Below are positions 58,788-64,000 of a DNA stretch of 64,000 bases, in pieces. Origin of the DNA: Streptomyces sp. A012304 (GTDB lineage: Bacteria > Actinomycetota > Actinomycetes > Streptomycetales > Streptomycetaceae); the NCBI RefSeq assembly GCF_026008495.1, contig NZ_BQUN01000057.1:1-64000 (forward strand), in the 5' to 3' direction. The position numbers and the translations under genes were made by a program. The notes under the pieces are model-generated. The model did not search any database. It was not told the origin of the DNA and worked only from the letters and a program-made list of their open reading frames with translations. Within the stretch, counting starts at the first letter, position 1. The number at the start of each line of letters is the position of its first letter.

Positions 58788-60215
58788 TCAGGCGGTGAAG
58801 CCCGCCACGCGGAGGGCGTGGATCAGGTCCCAGTGACGTTCGGGGGAGACTTCGCGGGCGGCCTCCAGGAGTAAGGGGACCAGGATCCGGGGGTCGGGGG
58901 CGGCGCTGCGGGCGGCCTCCTCGGGGGTGCGGACCCGGACGTAGGCGTCGAGGAGGGCGCGTGCCTCGCGGTGGCGGTCCTGGGTCACCAGAGCGCGTAC
59001 CGCCTCCCCGATCTCCTCGGCCGGGCGGGCGACGCCCTGGCGCAGGATCTGCTCCCCGTCGGCCGTGCGCCCTGCCTCGACCAGGGCGTCCGCCGCGGCG
59101 ACGAGCCGGTCGGCGGGCAGTGAGGCGGCCTCCCAGACCAGGGTCGTCCAGTCGGCGGTGAGGCCGGCGCGCTGGAGGTCGGCGGCGAGCAGCGGGATGC
59201 GGGTGGCGGGCCAGTGGGCGAGTTCGACGAGCAGGGCGTGTGCCTCACCGCTGCGTCCCTCGGCCCGTAGTCCGACCAGCCGCGTCACCGCGTCGGCGCT
59301 CTCCCGCCGGGCCGCCGCGTCGAACTGCGGCTCCGCCTGCGGCGCGGGCCGCCGCTCCGCCTCCGCCGCCGCCCCGGCGTAGCGGGCGCCGCGCGGGGTG
59401 CGGCGGGGTGCGGCCGCGGGCGCGGGCAGTACGGCCTCGGCGGCGGGCGGTACGACGACGGGGGCGGCCTCCTCCTCGGCCACCCCGGCGAAACGGGCGC
59501 CGCCACGACGGCGCTTGCGCTGCTTGGGGGCGGAGGGGGCGGTCGGGGCCGCGACCTCGGCGGGGGCGGGCCGGGAGGCCTCCTGGTGCCCTGCGGCGTG
59601 GTTCCCCTCCGCGAAGTCCCAGGCCTCGGCGTGCGTCGAGGCCTGGTGGCCGGCGCCGGCCCCGCCGGGCCGTGTCCGCGGGATCTGCCGCGCCGGTCCG
59701 CCGCCCGCGCGCCGGTCCAGCTCGGCGAGGCGGTAGCGCAGTTCGGCGCAGCGGGCGGTCGCGCGTTCGTGGTCGTCGTGGGCCCAGGCGAGGTCGAGGC
59801 GGAGGGCCTCGACCTCCTCACGGGTGGTGGCCGCGGCGAGCAGGCGGCCCAGTTCGGCCTGCCGTTCGACGGCGTAGCGCTGTTCGCGGAGCATGACGTC
59901 GAGCCGGTCGCCGAGCGCGTCGCGGGCGCCGGGCCGGGTGTCGTGGGCGACGAGGGCGGCGATGTGCAACGGACGGGCCCGCTCCGCCTCCTGTGCGGCG
60001 ACCGCGGTGCCGTATGCGGCGGCGAGGTCCTGGAGGAGCGCCTCGACGACGTCCCAGGGAGGCATCTCGTGTCCGTCGAGGCAGGCCCGCATGCCGTCCG
60101 GGTCGCGCTGCCAGAACACCGCGCACCAGCCGGACCCCTGGTCCAGGCGTGCCAGCAGGCCGTCCAGGTAGTTCGCGAACTCCCGCACCTGGCCCGGGAG
60201 TCGATCCACAGTCAT
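58788..60215 (-). CDS. Conserved Streptomyces-type protein of unknown function
   Basis: A 475-residue soluble protein in three parts. The N-terminus (about residues 1-170) is helical and Trp-containing (LPGQVREFANYLDGLLARLD, SGWCAVFWQRDPDGMRACLDG) with a likely coiled coil. The centre (about 170-310) is low-complexity Ala/Pro/Arg and includes KQRKRRRGGARFAGV and RRTPRGARYAGA. The C-terminus (about 320-475) has helical repeats resembling TPR/PPR. ATG at 60215 has GGGAG 7 nt upstream. No enzyme motif is visible. It may be a scaffold or regulator. Confidence 0.75.
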   Translation of the reverse strand: MTVDRLPGQVREFANYLDGLLARLDQGSGWCAVFWQRDPDGMRACLDGHEMPPWDVVEALLQDLAAAYGTAVAAQEAERARPLHIAALVAHDTRPGARDALGDRLDVMLREQRYAVERQAELGRLLAAATTREEVEALRLDLAWAHDDHERATARCAELRYRLAELDRRAGGGPARQIPRTRPGGAGAGHQASTHAEAWDFAEGNHAAGHQEASRPAPAEVAAPTAPSAPKQRKRRRGGARFAGVAEEEAAPVVVPPAAEAVLPAPAAAPRRTPRGARYAGAAAEAERRPAPQAEPQFDAAARRESADAVTRLVGLRAEGRSGEAHALLVELAHWPATRIPLLAADLQRAGLTADWTTLVWEAASLPADRLVAAADALVEAGRTADGEQILRQGVARPAEEIGEAVRALVTQDRHREARALLDAYVRVRTPEEAARSAAPDPRILVPLLLEAAREVSPERHWDLIHALRVAGFTA

Positions 60216-60405
60216 CGCTCGACTCCCGCCCGACCGGAACACTCCGGTCCGTAGAAAACACCAGTCGTGTTACAGCACGGCTACGAGCACTTTTCCACGG
60301 CGACGCGAGGGGCTCATTGCGCCCGTCCGTCCCTTGCGCGAAGGGAAGAGCGGCTGACCCCGCGGAGGCCGACCCCGCACAGGCCGCCCACCACGGGCCG
60401 ACTCC

Positions 60406-60672
60406 TCACAGCCCCGCCCCGGACACCTCGGCGAGCACGCACCGCCCCGCCAGCTCGTCCATGGACAGGCCGAGCGCACCGGCGAGCGCGGCGACGGTGA
60501 AGAAGGCCGGGGTGGGGGCACGGCCGGTCTCGATCTTGCGGAGCGTCTCGGCGGAGATGCCCGCCCGCGCCGCGACCTCGGCCATGCTCCGCCCGCCGCG
60601 GGCTTCGCGGAGCAGCCGGCCGAGCCGCTCGCCGCGTTCACGTTCTTCGGGGGTCAACGGGGTGCGCACCAT
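60406..60672 (-). CDS. XRE-family helix-turn-helix regulator
   Basis: An 88-residue protein that is almost entirely a Cro/C1-type HTH: RGGRSMAEVAARAGISAETLRKIETG (about residues 26-51), then PTPAFFTVAALAGALGLSMDEL. It is divergent from the methionine aminopeptidase gene with 32 bp between the starts. TAGAAT (60684-60679) lies 6 nt before its ATG, indicating a leaderless mRNA. It is the likely ligand of the palindrome between the two genes. Confidence 0.9.
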   Translation of the reverse strand: MVRTPLTPEERERGERLGRLLREARGGRSMAEVAARAGISAETLRKIETGRAPTPAFFTVAALAGALGLSMDELAGRCVLAEVSGAGL

Positions 60673-60678
60673 GCCGCC

Positions 60679-60697
60679 ATTCTAATACCGGTATAGT
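60679..60697. promoter_or_regulatory. Shared palindrome and back-to-back -10 boxes (XRE/map)
   Basis: The perfect palindrome ATACCGGTAT (60685-60694) is flanked and overlapped by TAGAAT for the leftward gene (60684-60679) and TATAGT for the rightward gene (60692-60697), each 6-7 nt from its start codon. Protein on the palindrome would block both. Neither promoter has a good -35. Confidence 0.7.
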
Positions 60698-60704
60698 AAT
60701 TGGC

Positions 60705-61475
60705 ATGGTTGAGCTGAAGACGGACACGTCGATCGACGCGATGCACGAGGCGGGCCAGGTCGTCGCCCGCGCCCTCACGGCCGTACGGGACGCCGCCGAC
60801 GTGGGGGTTTCCCTGCTGGAGCTGGACGAGGTGGCGCACGGCGTGCTGCGCGAGGCGGGGGCGACCTCGCCCTTCCTGGGCTACCGGCCGTCCTTCGCCC
60901 CCACTCCCTTCCCGGCGGTCATCTGCGCCTCCGTGAACAACGCGATCGTGCACGGCATCCCCACCCGTTACCGGCTGCGCGACGGCGACCTCCTCTCGGT
61001 CGACTGCGGCGCGCAGCTGAACGGCTGGGCGGGCGACTCCGCGATCAGCTTCACCGTGGGCCGGCCGCGCCCGGCGGACGTCCGTCTGATCGAGACGGCC
61101 GAGCGGGCCCTCGCGGCGGGCATCGCGGCGGCCGTCGTGGGCAACCGCGTCGGCGACATCGCCCACGCGATCGGCACGGTCTGCCGAAGGGCCGGCTACG
61201 GCGTCCCGGACGGCTTCGGCGGGCACGGAATCGGCCGCCGTATGCACGAGGACCCCCCGGTTCCCAACGATGGCCGCCCCGGCCGGGGCCTCCCCCTGCG
61301 CCACGGCATGGTGCTCGCCATCGAGCCCATGCTGATCGCGAGCGGCCACGACGGCTACCACGCGGCCCCGGACGGCTGGACCCTGCGGACCGACGACGGG
61401 TCGCGAGCGGCCCACGCGGAACACACGGTGGCGATCACGGACGCCGGACCGAGGATCCTCACCGAGCGGCGTTAG
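60705..61475 (+). CDS. map: Type I methionyl aminopeptidase
   Basis: A 256-residue pita-bread-fold enzyme that removes N-terminal Met. The substrate-side His is in [10 protein letters not shown] (about residues 76-85). Metal ligands are Asp in [11 protein letters not shown], Asp in [10 protein letters not shown], His in [11 protein letters not shown], Glu in AIEPML and Glu in HAEHTVAI. There is no N-terminal zinc extension. The ATG at 60705 is 7 nt from TATAGT, so the mRNA is probably leaderless. It is not in a ribosomal-protein operon and is likely a second, regulated copy paired with the XRE gene. Confidence 0.93.
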   Translation: MVELKTDTSIDAMHEAGQVVARALTAVRDAADVGVSLLELDEVAHGVLREAGATSPFLGYRPSFAPTPFPAVICASVNNAIVHGIPTRYRLRDGDLLSVDCGAQLNGWAGDSAISFTVGRPRPADVRLIETAERALAAGIAAAVVGNRVGDIAHAIGTVCRRAGYGVPDGFGGHGIGRRMHEDPPVPNDGRPGRGLPLRHGMVLAIEPMLIASGHDGYHAAPDGWTLRTDDGSRAAHAEHTVAITDAGPRILTERR

Positions 61476-61695
61476 GGGGCGCACCGGACGAGCGGCGCGG
61501 GGTGCCGCGCGGCCGGCCGTCCACGGACCGCACCCGGCGCCGGCACCCGGTCTTCCGCGCACCGCGCCCCGCACCCCGTACCCGCACCGGGCCCGCAGAA
61601 CATGCCGCCCCCTACGGAACGTGCCATCGTGGTGTAGCCCGGCCCGGACAGGAAACCCGTCCGCACCGGCAATGCAGTCGATGGAACGGAACGCC

Positions 61696-64000
<2,305 letters not shown>

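Noticed and set aside
61476..61695. HspR (HAIR) or ClgR site before the Clp ATPase gene
   Set aside because: No CTTGAGT/ACTCAAG arms or ClgR-like inverted repeat could be found in the 220-bp gap.

Overview
This 64 kb window is a very G+C-rich stretch of an actinobacterial chromosome, almost certainly Streptomyces. Supporting signs are extreme third-position G/C, many GTG starts, genes with no leader (a TANNNT -10 hexamer 6-7 nt before the start codon) and characteristic gene sets. The left third follows, from memory, the order of the Streptomyces coelicolor SCO647x-SCO646x region. I see no tRNA, rRNA, CRISPR array, insertion sequence or prophage. It reads as chromosomal backbone with accessory operons.

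Layout. 52-351 is a small membrane protein. 717-9994 holds the ethylmalonyl-CoA pathway: a tandem-fused 3-hydroxybutyryl-CoA dehydrogenase, a TetR regulator, then the tight operon ccr-ecm-mcl-mch-mcd behind a promoter whose spacer is a palindrome. 10165-11662 encodes phosphatidylethanolamine synthesis (psd-pssA). 11778-12400 is a non-coding array of ~58-bp repeats with a five-unit higher-order period. 12488-18603 carries glycerate kinase, an ADP-ribosylglycohydrolase-family protein, Nudix, sirtuin, a small membrane protein, Ogt and an Ada-AlkA fusion. 18689-21030 is a divergent P1B-4 metal ATPase/ArsR pair sharing one operator. 21060-32843 carries a DoxX-like/DUF7144-like membrane protein, dihydrolipoyl dehydrogenase, a small Cys protein, a secreted GH2 beta-galactosidase with an inserted LamG domain, a one-polypeptide nitrate reductase/flavoprotein fusion, and an SDR gene behind two operators.

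32965-39593 (minus strand) is the most interesting block: a macro-domain gene and a Streptomyces version of the ebo cluster (EboC-like prenyltransferase, sugar-isomerase-like TIM barrel, EboA, TatD-type EboB, EboE, EboF phosphatase), with no eboD-type synthase in view. Elsewhere ebo operons are linked to moving secondary-metabolite precursors to the periplasm. 39766-46872 continues on the same strand: CrtI-like oxidoreductase, a 51-bp repeat, inositol monophosphatase family, gamma-glutamyltransferase family, CapA, and a phosphoribosyltransferase-hydrolase fusion. 47025-49548 is PolX and a probable lipoprotein.

49631-58591 (minus strand) is a reductive pyrimidine/hydantoin degradation locus: nitrilase-type amidohydrolase 2, class III aminotransferase, PucR regulator, amidohydrolase 1, dihydropyrimidinase, LLM flavoprotein, NCS1 transporter. 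Uptake, ring opening, decarbamoylation and transamination of beta-alanine are present, but no dihydropyrimidine dehydrogenase. 58788-64000 holds a conserved Streptomyces-type unknown, an XRE regulator divergent from a type I methionine aminopeptidase around a shared palindrome, and a ClpC/ClpB-type ATPase cut by the window edge.
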